A stretch of DNA of 64,000 bases from Chitinophaga dinghuensis (GCF_003259435.1 NZ_QLMA01000008.1:248001-312000), one strand, 5' to 3'. Shown: positions 7,942-16,676, counted from the stretch's first letter. Made by a program: numbers and translations. The notes: generated by a model not told the origin, from the sequence alone.

Positions 7942-8151
7942 ATGGAGTACAAAAATCGATTCGGTAAAGTACACTACAAGTCAGTACCAAGAGATACTTA
8001 TTATAAATCGGTGCCCTGGCTGAACCTTTCTGGCGTTTGGCTTGAAAAGGTAGGATTTGATATTGGTGATAATTATCAAATTGAGGTTAAAAATAATTCT
8101 CTGGTTATCACCATAGTACAAAAAGCTCCAAAACCAGAACCTTTCAAATAG
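7942..8151 (+). CDS. SymE-like (AbrB-fold) small protein
   Basis: 69 residues. The segment PWLNLSGVWLEKVGFDIGDN followed by hydrophobic strands (YQIEVKNNSLVITIV) matches SymE-type toxins (P-W-I-x-L-x-G-x-W-L-x-x-A-G-F-x-x-G). The SymE fold derives from AbrB-like antitoxins, and E. coli SymE is an SOS-induced, antisense-RNA-controlled toxin. Here no antisense RNA can be proven from sequence. The gene is first in a cluster with a PIN-domain gene 48 bp downstream, and an AbrB-like antitoxin role for that PIN protein is an alternative. It has its own promoter at 7880-7911. Confidence 0.7.
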   Translation: MEYKNRFGKVHYKSVPRDTYYKSVPWLNLSGVWLEKVGFDIGDNYQIEVKNNSLVITIVQKAPKPEPFK

Positions 8152-8199
8152 GGCAACAAGTTAACCCATATCATTAAAAACCTTAGTTAACCCACATTT

Positions 8200-8661
8200 A
8201 TGTTAAATATCTATACTGACACCTCAGTAATTGGAGGGTGTTATGACAAAGTATTTCAGGAACATAGTTCTGAATTATTTGAGCAATTCAAAGCAGGTAC
8301 TAACAGACTCGTATTATCTGATCTTGTAAAGGTAGAACTCGAACTGGCAGGGCCTTTAGTCATGAGTAAACCTGATGAAGTTCCTCAGCATTTCAAAATT
8401 GAGATTAAAACAACTGATAAGGCAAATGAACTGGCGAAAACCTACATCAGTCATGGCGCTTTAACCAATAAGAGCTTTAATGATGCCTTACATATCGCGT
8501 TAGCCACTTTGAATAATGCCGACATATTAGCGAGCTGGAATTTTAAACATATTGTTAACCTTAACAAGATAAAAATGTATAATTCCATTAACTTGCAATT
8601 AGGATATCGGACAATTGAAATTCGAACACCAAGAGAAATTTTAAAACCTTCTTTACCATGA
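8200..8661 (+). CDS. PIN-domain protein (VapC-like ribonuclease)
   Basis: 153 residues with the PIN acidic set in order: Asp7 (YTDTSVIGG), Glu46 (LVKVELELA), Asp95 (SFNDALHIALAT) and Asp108 before ILASWNFKHIVN. This spacing is typical of PIN proteins in Bacteroidota toxin-antitoxin pairs, which act as metal-dependent RNases. It overlaps the following 49-codon gene by 4 bp (ATGA), and the SymE-like gene lies just upstream. Either neighbour could be the antitoxin. The acidic residues appear intact. Confidence 0.75.
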   Translation: MLNIYTDTSVIGGCYDKVFQEHSSELFEQFKAGTNRLVLSDLVKVELELAGPLVMSKPDEVPQHFKIEIKTTDKANELAKTYISHGALTNKSFNDALHIALATLNNADILASWNFKHIVNLNKIKMYNSINLQLGYRTIEIRTPREILKPSLP

Positions 8662-8807
8662 AGAAAAACAAACCATACAATGCAGTGAAAGAGGCTCGAA
8701 AAATTAAGGAAAAATTGAGCCTTAAATATTATGGCAACTTTGAGCTTTTAATGAAAGACCTGAAAGAAGCAAGCGAAAGATATAACCTAAGAACCAAACA
8801 GGCGTAA
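8658..8807 (+). CDS. Small antitoxin-like protein downstream of PIN gene
   Basis: 49 residues, with a 4-bp ATGA overlap with the PIN gene, so coupled translation is likely. The sequence is strongly charged (KKNKPYNAVKEARKIKEK, then LLMKDLKEASERYNL) and predicted helical, like the short antitoxin-type partners that follow PIN genes in Bacteroidota. No DNA-binding fold is recognised. The antitoxin assignment rests on size, charge and overlap. Confidence 0.5.
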   Translation: MKKNKPYNAVKEARKIKEKLSLKYYGNFELLMKDLKEASERYNLRTKQA

Positions 8808-9129
8808 TAGCCTCTTACCTCCACCTCTTCCCATAACCTTAATAATCAGATTATCATTTTAACCACCTGCCTTTCATGGTAAGGAGAGCGGGAATGTTAT
8901 TGATTTTATGGTACCAGTCAGGCCCCGGCTGTGGGGCCTTGATTGGTGGGGATGTTGTTTTTACGTGGGTTCTGTCTTTGGCGGAATTCCAATCACGGAT
9001 ATACGGCACCCTGTCGCTGGCAGATGATTAACCGTTTTCTTTTTCCTGTCAGGACTTTCCGACAGGGGTAACAGACCAATTTCGTTTATGCCTCTTGGTT
9101 ATCAATTATGGAAATCAAACGCGGTAAAC

Positions 9130-9242
9130 GTCTGCGGGTATAGATGATGGGTTACAAATGCTTAGCCTATAGCCTGCCGGTGGTCAAAGATCAAAAGTCG
9201 AATCTTATTCTAAAGCTGCTCCCATCATCTATTCACGCAGAC
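9130..9242. repeat. Long inverted repeat, possible structured RNA or DNA origin
   Basis: Arms at 9130-9151 and 9221-9242 pair over 22 bp with two mismatches (common part atagatgatggg), and partial pairing extends outward (acgcgg with ccgcgc). The 69-bp loop includes tagcctatagcctgccgg. There is no ORF through it. It could be an RNA domain, an origin of transfer or a replication origin; the sequence does not decide. Confidence 0.45.
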
Positions 9243-9753
9243 GCCGCGCGATTGTAGACTGTTGACCAGGGTACAAAAGCTCAGGTTCGCGCACCCTTAT
9301 TCTACCGCCCTACCCGCACGGCTAAACCACAGGGCAAACGATACCTGCGGAAACCCTATAAACCCAACCGCTCCAATCATACGCTACTATCATATACAGG
9401 CCTTTCATAAAAAATTTTGACAAAGAAAAAAGGGAAAAAAAGAAAGCCATCTCCCCGGAACAAAAAATGAAAGAAAAAAATGCGTAGCGTAGACCTTTTA
9501 TTGTAACAGCTATTTTTTTCTTTCACTTTTTTTTGTTCCGATCTTTGCTTTCCTTTTTTCAATTTTTCTTTGTTCAAATTTCGATCTTCCCTACCATCTC
9601 CCGTTTTTGTCTCCGCTGTTATCGTCGAGCCGTTGGGGTTATTGCGTCCAGGCAGGACTCTTGTAATGATCGTAGATAAATGGAGGCCGTCCGCCCCCGC
9701 CGCCCATTCGCCCCCGGCCGCTGGTGCGAGAGCTGAACGCAGCCCAAAGCGAA

Positions 9754-10069
9754 GCCCCGAAGCGAAGCGTAGGGGCAAGCGATGGGCAAGTGAAGCGGAG
9801 CACCAGCAGGCCGCGCCTTCGACAAAATAATGGCCGGGAGCGGAGCGGACGGCAAAATCAAAAATGAAAGGCCGGGGGCGACAGGCGGGGGGCGGACAAA
9901 ATGGGCAGCGTAGGGATTGCGGGCAGCCGAGGAGGCCATTTATTGAAAGAAACGAGCAAGACCGGGAGCTGCCCGAGCGTAGGCTGAAGGAGCGCAAAAA
10001 GGGTGACAGGCCGGAGTGCAGCCCCGGAGCGAAGCGTAGGGGCTAACGGAGGACTGGCGCCCTTTTTGC
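9754..10069. repeat. GC-rich repeats and large hairpin
   Basis: A 23-bp self-complementary unit (gcccc ... ggggc with agcgaagcgta between) occurs at 9754-9776 and again at 10021-10043 with one mismatch. The second copy is nested in a larger hairpin with 10-bp arms gcaaaaaggg (9994-10003) and ccctttttgc (10060-10069). The tract looks like structured non-coding sequence with base composition unlike the flanking genes. Confidence 0.5.
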
Positions 10070-10262
10070 CGACTGAGGCCGAAGCGAGACCTATAAACCC
10101 GCTTAGATCTACAATTCACTTATTGCGCGAATAGAAATCTATAGATCTTCACAGAAATAAAATCATTAGATGAATGATAGTTATATTTGAAATAATGGCA
10201 TTACAAAACATCTTCATAAATGTTAGAAAAACATAATTCACATCTTTGATAAATCATACTAT

Positions 10263-11165
10263 TCAATCTTTACGTATTAGATATCCAGGAGGTGATGCTT
10301 TGAATTTAATGCCATCCTTATTATCAGATATAAAATCAAATTTTTGTGCTTTGTCAAGTGACATCAATGGAATGTTAACAACGTGACTATTGAACATTCT
10401 TTGCCCTAGGTATTTATAAATAGTCCGTTCATTCGCATCGTTATATGGAGATACCGCCAAAGTACCGCCATAATGACCAGTATTACAAATTATAAGGTTA
10501 CAGTAAAGCAATCTAGTCAAGGATTCCGCCATCGCAAAATAAGTATTCAGATCTTTATTTAATGAGATTACAAATAAATGATGAATTTGCCCTTGATAGA
10601 TGGCCATTCGCTCGATGTCAAATATATCGGAACATATCATTATTCCAAAATCTCCTAACTCAGAGGATTTAAATATATACATATTTTGTTCCGGCTCCGG
10701 ATAACATACTCCTAAACCTACTATTCCCTTACTGAACATACTCCGCTCCATATAAGTGAAATATGTTTTTCCAAACTGCATTGCTGTGAGCTTTAGCGAT
10801 GGCTGCCCAGTATTTATTTCATTGGGAAAACATATTATTCCTCTATTGTGAATCCGGTTTCTATTTACAGAACTGGACTGAAAATCTATCCCACTAATTA
10901 TCACAACACCATGTTTTTTACTTAGTTTCTTTATTGTTTGAACTCTTGAAACGGGTAGATGAAGTTCAGGTATAAGTATGATATCTGGTCTTCCATCAAC
11001 TTTAAGCATCTCTATTAAGCCTGTTTTAATCTCTCCCCACACACGTTCGGCCGATACCGAATCAATATTTAAGGAAAATGGTGCTGCTTTCTTCCATGAA
11101 GTATCTGGGTTTATCACAGGCTGAATCATGCCTATCTTTAAGTACTCCTTCGTGTATTCCTTCAT
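10263..11165 (-). CDS. Carbon-nitrogen hydrolase (nitrilase superfamily) partner of the reverse transcriptase
   Basis: 300 residues covering one nitrilase-fold domain with an apparently complete catalytic triad: Glu67 (LIPELHLP), Lys133 (FGKTYFTYMERSMFSKG) and Cys178 (GDFGIMICSDIFDIE). It starts inside the stop of the reverse transcriptase gene (ATGA overlap, 11162-11165), so the pair is translationally coupled. Nitrilase domains are known as C-terminal fusions in defence-associated reverse transcriptases of type 1 (DRT1, UG1 clade); here the domain is a separate protein. The substrate is unknown. Ordinary amidase metabolism is less likely, given the coupling and the defence-rich island. Confidence 0.85.
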   Translation of the reverse strand: MKEYTKEYLKIGMIQPVINPDTSWKKAAPFSLNIDSVSAERVWGEIKTGLIEMLKVDGRPDIILIPELHLPVSRVQTIKKLSKKHGVVIISGIDFQSSSVNRNRIHNRGIICFPNEINTGQPSLKLTAMQFGKTYFTYMERSMFSKGIVGLGVCYPEPEQNMYIFKSSELGDFGIMICSDIFDIERMAIYQGQIHHLFVISLNKDLNTYFAMAESLTRLLYCNLIICNTGHYGGTLAVSPYNDANERTIYKYLGQRMFNSHVVNIPLMSLDKAQKFDFISDNKDGIKFKASPPGYLIRKD

Positions 11166-14100
11166 AATGTATTAAAAAAGGTGGTCTTAGATTTATTAAG
11201 ATCGTCAATATCAATGTATTTAAGCTGTCTAGGTTCGCGATTAACTACATTCCATTGAGCATTTTCAAGTCTAATTTGAATTTTCTCTAAGAATAAAACG
11301 TAATCTTGAAGCCCCTTTATTTTAGAGCCATCACCAAGTTTTATAAAATCATGCTGATAAAAAATATCTCCAAAATCAACCTTGGAGAATATAGCATCTA
11401 ATAGAATTCTCAAATCAGACGACAACGCCTCCTTTTCAATTGTCATATAAGCATTACTGTAAAGCTGATCTATGAAATTAATTTTATTTGCTGCAGAAGG
11501 CCAATTGAAAGACTTTGACAATAATTTAATTAAAAGAATAGAAAGCCCTAATACACTAGGTATCTCCTTGTTTCCCATAAAAATATTTACAGTACTTCTC
11601 CAATTTGTCGTAATTGGGAAATATCGATGATCATGAATAAACTCACTTTCTGGGGCCAAGGTAATTGGATGATCAATAACCAATTTTTTCCATGTAGCCC
11701 AATTGTGATGACTAATATCACTCCATTGCTTAGGGATTAAATAGTTAGCTGGATGAAGATAATGGTAATTCTTTCCAGAAATCCCCGAAAAGACATCCTT
11801 ATGAGTTTCATTTGCTTGTATTAAGAGATTACCTATCTGTCTAATTATTTCAAGCAATGACCACTCAGTTAATCTTGGATCTAGCCAATATTTATTGTCA
11901 CTCTGAGCAACAGTATTATTTAACCATCTATCCAATCCTATAAAGTCATTTTCATTTCTTGCAAAAATATTCTCTAGGGTCGCATAGTAATGAATATATT
12001 TTTCAAAAATTTTCGAATCTCCATATTTACTTTCATAGAACAAATCGTATGTATATCCACAACTTTTTATAAGGTTTAACATCTCTGAGTGATAGTCTAT
12101 TTTTGACCCATTTATTTCAGTAATAAAACTAATAACCTCCTGTAGTTTGGTTTCTGATATAAGTCGAGGTGAGAGTGAAAGAATGCTCCATGCGAGAGGA
12201 GAATTTAGGTCGACAGAATTGCCATATTTTAAAAAAAAATCATCTCTTCCCTTCCAGGTTATTCGAGACAAATAGTACCACAGTAATGTCACGCTATATA
12301 AATCTTGAACGACTTTTGACTTCTTTTTTGAGAAGGAATAAACTACGCCTTCTAATTTTTTCTGGAATGGCATTAATCTCTGAGCAGCCGTGCTACTAAA
12401 AAAAATGCCCAGTTGATCAACAACAAACTTTCTCGATGACAAGAAATTAATCTCTGATTGGCGATAGAATGGGTAATTGTTTGAAGGAGTAGAATATCTT
12501 TTTATTTGTAAATTGAGAGTGTTAGTTATAAACTCAGACGAGCAATAACGTTTCCAGAAAAGGGTTTGATCAAAATCAATTTCCTGAAACGCCATTTCCA
12601 GCCTTACTTGAATATTAGTTATGCAATAAGCTGTCAGATACGCAATACTACGAGGATGAATTTCACATTTTTTAATCAAATCAAGAATTTTCTCCAAACC
12701 TGGGTATCCGGTATGAAAACAAAATTCAATGCATCTTTTCCAAAGCTTAACCTTGTCCGGATTTTCTTTAAGTGCTTTCAGAAGTAGTTTAAAAATAGCT
12801 TCATGTCTCATTTGAACAACTCTGACCTCTGCCGAAAATCTTTGAATGATGAATTCTATTGCAGCTGCTTCTCTAATGCGACTTTTAATTACCTCTAATG
12901 CCTCTTTCTCCTTTGGCAAGTTTTTTTCGTTATTATATAGACCTTTGTAAATGGAATAAACATTTTCTTTATTACTTTCATAGTTTGGGTCAACAGCATT
13001 GAAATTTGGTTTTATCTCCATGGCTAATCTGCATAACCTACTTGATGCAAATGACATTTTGGTATCCTTTCTAATTTCAGTCGCCGGAAAATCAGTAATA
13101 AGAAGATGCTTTAGGTCTACTTCTAAATTATCAATATCATCCTCATCTAACAAATCAAAGTCAATATCGTTGATATGTGATACCTTCTTCAACGTATTGG
13201 TCATTAGTGGACTCGGAAACTCCACATCGAGCTCTATATATTTTCGATAGCCTCTATTAGTTGTAAAACCCTTGTTTTTATCATACTTAATAGCGTTTGC
13301 AGGCTCAATTTTACTACTCTGAAAATTCAACGTATGATTTAACTCATTGATTTTATTGTGATAAAAATTCAGAAAAGTTAACAGTGCTTCCGCAGATTGA
13401 CTTATTACAACGTGATCATCAACATACTTAAATACAGCTACTTCTCTATTTTCATTTATATACTTATCAACAGCACGATCAAGATCAATTACAGCAGCAT
13501 TTGCTAGAAATCCACCTACCACTAAACCTGTAGGTATTCCATTATAATTGACAAAATCTTGTAAATTGAAAAATGCTTTATTTTGCAGGTCCTTTTCATT
13601 CCATCCGGTTATATTCAATGGAAATGACAACATCCTTCTCATAGTTTGGAGAATCAATGTGACATCATCCCTTTTTGTTCCATCCTCGCGAATTAAACAG
13701 GATTCAATATTTTCCAATATTTTCTGAGAATCAATGGAAGGAAAGAATGTCTCAAAGTCCAATCCAGTCCAAACTAGTTTGGGATATTCCCCAACTTTCC
13801 AAAATTCTTTTTTCAGATATCTAACACCTTTAAACCCTGTGATTTCGGCTTGTTCAAATATTGCTAATTCCTTTTCATCATCAATATCTGTTTTTTTAAA
13901 TTTACTTGTTTTTGCAATAGTTTTAATAGTAAGGGCAATGTGCCTTTTATATAACGGCCAGCTTTGTCCCCATTTTCTATATACATATCTAGATGTATTT
14001 TTAAATGAACCCTTTTTTAGAACTTTTCTTTCCTTAGTGCCTGATTCATTTTCAAACCATACAGGTCTATACAATCTATTCCCATAGTTCCAGTCCGGCA

Positions 14101-14431
14101 TTTCATTTTCTACATGCTCCGCAATAATATTCACAAGCGCCATCCAAACCAACTGATCATCGAAATGAATATTATAGTATGGTCTAATACGTTTAGTTCC
14201 ATTTGATCGACTTTTCTTGGGAAACGGTAAAGGTTCGATTGGCCTTGGCAGGTATTGGCCAATTTTTAAGGATTCGATTAAATCGTGTATTCTCTTCGGA
14301 AGGGTTGCTTCATATTCAGCTAACAAAATTGGGTCATACCACTCATTAAGCTGTCTTATGTAAAAGCTTATTTTTTTGAAAGCAAGATAGAAATTTTCTT
14401 TGTCTAGGAATTGGTCATCTAGTCCAGGCAT
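11162..14431 (-). CDS. Defence-type reverse transcriptase (UG/Abi-like) with long helical C-terminus
   Basis: 1089 residues. RT motifs in order: an N-terminal region with RPYYNIHFDDQLVWMAL (about 83-99) and YGNRLYRP; motif A LDFETFFPSID at 224-234; motif B GIPTGLVVGGFLAN at 298-311; and the catalytic YVDDHVV at 336-342. The remaining ~650 residues have no enzyme motif and look alpha-helical, like the alpha-repeat C-termini of unknown-group (UG) and Abi reverse transcriptases. No group II intron maturase or endonuclease domain and no retron-type features are seen. It shares an overlapping stop/start with the nitrilase gene. A 565-bp gene-free tract lies upstream, where some DRT systems carry a template RNA. 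The exact UG group is not assignable by eye. Confidence 0.85.
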   Translation of the reverse strand: MPGLDDQFLDKENFYLAFKKISFYIRQLNEWYDPILLAEYEATLPKRIHDLIESLKIGQYLPRPIEPLPFPKKSRSNGTKRIRPYYNIHFDDQLVWMALVNIIAEHVENEMPDWNYGNRLYRPVWFENESGTKERKVLKKGSFKNTSRYVYRKWGQSWPLYKRHIALTIKTIAKTSKFKKTDIDDEKELAIFEQAEITGFKGVRYLKKEFWKVGEYPKLVWTGLDFETFFPSIDSQKILENIESCLIREDGTKRDDVTLILQTMRRMLSFPLNITGWNEKDLQNKAFFNLQDFVNYNGIPTGLVVGGFLANAAVIDLDRAVDKYINENREVAVFKYVDDHVVISQSAEALLTFLNFYHNKINELNHTLNFQSSKIEPANAIKYDKNKGFTTNRGYRKYIELDVEFPSPLMTNTLKKVSHINDIDFDLLDEDDIDNLEVDLKHLLITDFPATEIRKDTKMSFASSRLCRLAMEIKPNFNAVDPNYESNKENVYSIYKGLYNNEKNLPKEKEALEVIKSRIREAAAIEFIIQRFSAEVRVVQMRHEAIFKLLLKALKENPDKVKLWKRCIEFCFHTGYPGLEKILDLIKKCEIHPRSIAYLTAYCITNIQVRLEMAFQEIDFDQTLFWKRYCSSEFITNTLNLQIKRYSTPSNNYPFYRQSEINFLSSRKFVVDQLGIFFSSTAAQRLMPFQKKLEGVVYSFSKKKSKVVQDLYSVTLLWYYLSRITWKGRDDFFLKYGNSVDLNSPLAWSILSLSPRLISETKLQEVISFITEINGSKIDYHSEMLNLIKSCGYTYDLFYESKYGDSKIFEKYIHYYATLENIFARNENDFIGLDRWLNNTVAQSDNKYWLDPRLTEWSLLEIIRQIGNLLIQANETHKDVFSGISGKNYHYLHPANYLIPKQWSDISHHNWATWKKLVIDHPITLAPESEFIHDHRYFPITTNWRSTVNIFMGNKEIPSVLGLSILLIKLLSKSFNWPSAANKINFIDQLYSNAYMTIEKEALSSDLRILLDAIFSKVDFGDIFYQHDFIKLGDGSKIKGLQDYVLFLEKIQIRLENAQWNVVNREPRQLKYIDIDDLNKSKTTFFNTL

Positions 14432-14996
14432 AGGGTTATGCTTATGATATTAAATAGTTATTGAGATAGATTTATTATCAATATATAGAAAATATATCAC
14501 CTTCAAGCAATTCCTTTTGTGAGGTAGCAAAGAATAATTGACATTTCAACTCTAGATAATGACAATCCTGATAAAAGGAAAAGCATTTGAAAACTAAAAT
14601 TATTGATTTGTATCAGTTTCAAACGTGTCAAATAGACAGAATAGTAATCCGCCACAACAGTCTAAATAATATAAATTAATGTAAATTAATGATTAATACA
14701 TTGATACATTTTTACATTTTTAATGTCGCTTTCCTATCAGCATAATATATCAATAATGACAATCTTTACTGACTCATTGTCACGTGAAAAATTTTTCGTA
14801 AGAAATTTATCATGTTAATAAAAGCTAAAACTAGATGAGAGGCCCTACTGTCATGCAGTTGTCTTATGGCACATTTTTATATATAAAAACATATAACACA
14901 AATATATAATCTATCACCCGTCTCGGCATGGTTCTCGTAAAAAAGATCAAAACCTGGATTTAGCAGGTGTCAATAATTCGAACAAAAAAACTTATC
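14432..14996. other. Non-coding tract between reverse transcriptase and SieB-like gene
   Basis: No gene is seen. The tract is very A+T-rich, with short direct repeats (ataaattaatgtaaattaatg near 14674) and a region of paired segments around 14755-14800 (gacaatctttactgactcattgtc). It must hold the divergent promoters of both neighbours. It is also where a reverse-transcriptase partner RNA would be expected, although no conserved fold can be shown here. Confidence 0.35.
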
Positions 14997-15611
14997 ATGG
15001 ATAAAATTTTAGAAAAGCTGTTTGATATACAAAAAGTTCCAACGAAGATAATTTTCGTTATCTGCCTTTGTAGTGCAGTCCTGTTATTTGTGCCTTCGAA
15101 TTTTTTAACGAAACTAAATCTTTCCGTATTCTTATCTGACTATGGGAAATATATTGGAATCACTTTCATAATCACACTTTCCCTCTTGGTAATTAGTACC
15201 TTAAATTCATTTTTTAAATACATAAAGAATCTTATTTCAAAAAGGAGATTCAAAAAGGAAATATTGGTGGAATTAGTGAATCTAAACTCTAATGAAAAAG
15301 CACTAATCAGAGAGTTTTTTATTCAGGATAAATTTGCAATTCAGATACCTATCTATGATGATACTATGATTGGACTATTAAATAAAGGCATTATCTACCA
15401 AGCATCTAATATTGGGCCAGTCGACCTTAGAGGGGCCGTCTTTAATTATTCTTTGAACGCGTTGGTTAGACGAAATCTATCCAATCATTTACTAGAGCTT
15501 CCATCAGAACCTACAGATGCTCAAAGAAATGCTATTATCGCCGCGCGTCCTCAATGGGCAATGGATCAAGAAAGCATGAACAGACGCTGGAGGAACAATA
15601 CATGGTCCTAG
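14997..15611 (+). CDS. SieB-like superinfection exclusion membrane protein
   Basis: 204 residues from the ATG at 14997; a GTG at 14967 is an alternative. Two membrane segments near the N-terminus (IIFVICLCSAVLLFVP and YIGITFIITLSLLVIST) are followed by a basic stretch (KNLISKRRFKKE). A cytoplasmic part with LNSNEKALIREFFI, then LLNKGIIYQAS, matches the layout of SieB-family proteins (P ... FxP, two TM, LxxxEKxxxxxFI). SieB of lambdoid phages aborts infection by other phages. The gene is divergent from the reverse transcriptase operon. The C-terminus (about 165-204) is Arg/Trp-rich and not recognised. The family call is by pattern. Confidence 0.6.
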   Translation: MDKILEKLFDIQKVPTKIIFVICLCSAVLLFVPSNFLTKLNLSVFLSDYGKYIGITFIITLSLLVISTLNSFFKYIKNLISKRRFKKEILVELVNLNSNEKALIREFFIQDKFAIQIPIYDDTMIGLLNKGIIYQASNIGPVDLRGAVFNYSLNALVRRNLSNHLLELPSEPTDAQRNAIIAARPQWAMDQESMNRRWRNNTWS

Positions 15612-15743
15612 ATTAACTTTCCAATAGCAGTATTAATTTAACGGTTCAATGATAGAATTGAAATTCAATAGCACAAAAGGCAAACGACTAATAAATAAGA
15701 AACTATTCACCTAAATATTGATACCTGTGATTATTTATTAAAC

Positions 15744-15872
15744 TCAAGCTTTTGAGCCATCATCCAATTGGATAACTGTTTCAATCCCAGAGTTTATAGA
15801 AGCTGAAATAAAACTATAAGGTTCTTTGGCGTCTTCCTCCTTTAAATGCGATAAATACATTTGCTCCTGCAT
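15744..15872 (-). pseudogene. Possible displaced 3' fragment of the HNH-like gene
   Basis: A 42-codon open frame starting at ATG 15872 immediately left of the MITE-like insertion, reading MQEQMYLSHLKEEDAKEPYS onward and ending KA. Its charged, protein-like composition and position suggest the tail of the HNH-like gene cut off by the insertion. Removing the element with a ttt target duplication would, however, restore a different frame that stops early. The continuity is therefore uncertain. Confidence 0.35.
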
Positions 15873-15876
15873 AAAA

Positions 15877-15984
15877 GAGGGTGTATCAAAAGTAATTTTT
15901 ACTCGATTTTATTCGGGTACCTGATGGAGAGAATTTTCGTTTATGCAATTCTTACAGCCTTCAGATTACTTTTGATACACCCTC
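15877..15984. mobile_element. MITE-like insertion, 108 bp, with 20-bp perfect terminal inverted repeats
   Basis: gagggtgtatcaaaagtaat at 15877-15896 is exactly complementary to 15965-15984. The 68-bp interior codes for nothing. The termini resemble ends of Bacteroidota insertion sequences that begin gagg-tgt-tcaaaa (IS1182-like style, from memory). The element interrupts the 3' part of the HNH-like gene on the - strand, and ttt on both sides is a possible short target duplication. Confidence 0.7.
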
Positions 15985-16602
15985 AAATTGATCTGGCTCA
16001 AGAAACTTATAATTAAATATGTATTGGTTATTTTCTTCACTATTAAAGGTTTCAATATCTATCTGAAAAATCTTTCTACAGAGTAATTTAAATGCCTCTG
16101 TTTTATAATCTTGATATGTTACAAAATCCATAATTATTTTGCATTCACCCGTAAATACCTTATTGAATTTATAATGATACAATCCAGATGCGATATGAAG
16201 AAAACAAGAACGTAGTCTCTCAATATTTGGACGTCCGATAATTACAGGGCACTTTACTCCATCAGCAGTTGTGAAATTATCGAATAATTGATCCTTCATT
16301 ATCAAATCTAGCGAATTGCCTTTCCTTTGAAGTGCCCGTTGATTTTTTGTACGAAAGTAAAAAAACGATATTGTTATTCCCAACAATGCCTGATATACAT
16401 GCCATCAAAAACTCATCATCATTAGTTTTTTTGGAATTATGCAAATCACATGACAGAACTGTTATCAAATTATTCCGAAAAGCAGATGTCTTTATGTCTT
16501 TCTCTTCTGGAAACAAACAAGCTGGGGGAACATGTCCTTTTGATGTAGCAGGATTGTAACAAGAACGATTCTTTTTTAGGTACCTTAGAATGGTTTTAGC
16601 AT
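15961..16602 (-). pseudogene. Frameshifted HNH-like endonuclease remnant
   Basis: Two overlapping frames form one protein. The upstream frame (visible from about 16603 to 16400) reads CYNPATSKGHVPPACLFPEE, then VLSCDLHNSKKTNDDEF, which fits the KEHVPPK ... C-x-x-H/CN-x-KSxDDE pattern of HNH-like nucleases. At a run of seven T (complement of 16368-16374) one extra base shifts the frame, and FRTKNQRALQRKGNS onward continues in the second frame to a stop inside the MITE at 15961. No in-frame ATG is found for the upstream frame, since the ATG at 16602 is one base out, so a second lesion is likely. A sequencing error in the homopolymer is the alternative for the first. Confidence 0.6.
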
Positions 16603-16676
16603 TAAAAACTAGTTTAAAATTTAAGAACTCGATTTCTATAATTAAGCCCTAAGCAATTATACCAAAAAATATTCAT

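Larger units (their letters stand above)
8808..10262. other. 1.45-kb gene-free tract with structured repeats
   Basis: I find no credible gene. The longest ORF (9377-9997, - strand, 206 codons) is low in complexity and dominated by Arg/Pro/Ser then Lys/Phe. The left part (8808-9400) has hairpins at 8921-8938 (ggcccc/ggggcc) and 9046-9067 (cctgtc/gacagg), followed by a long dyad at 9130-9242. The segment at about 9670-10080 is GC-rich, unlike its AT-rich flanks, and carries repeats of an agcgaagcgtagggg motif. Such tracts occur in Bacteroidota mobile elements near transfer or replication regions, but no relaxase is present here. Confidence 0.5.

Noticed and set aside
9377..9997. 206-codon ORF on the - strand in the island non-coding tract
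   Set aside because: Its composition is low-complexity Arg/Pro/Ser then Lys/Phe, it runs through GC-rich hairpin repeats, and no domain is visible.
11162..14431. Group II intron or retron reverse transcriptase
   Set aside because: No maturase or HNH endonuclease domain and no intron ends; the protein is far longer than retron RTs and has an operonic nitrilase.
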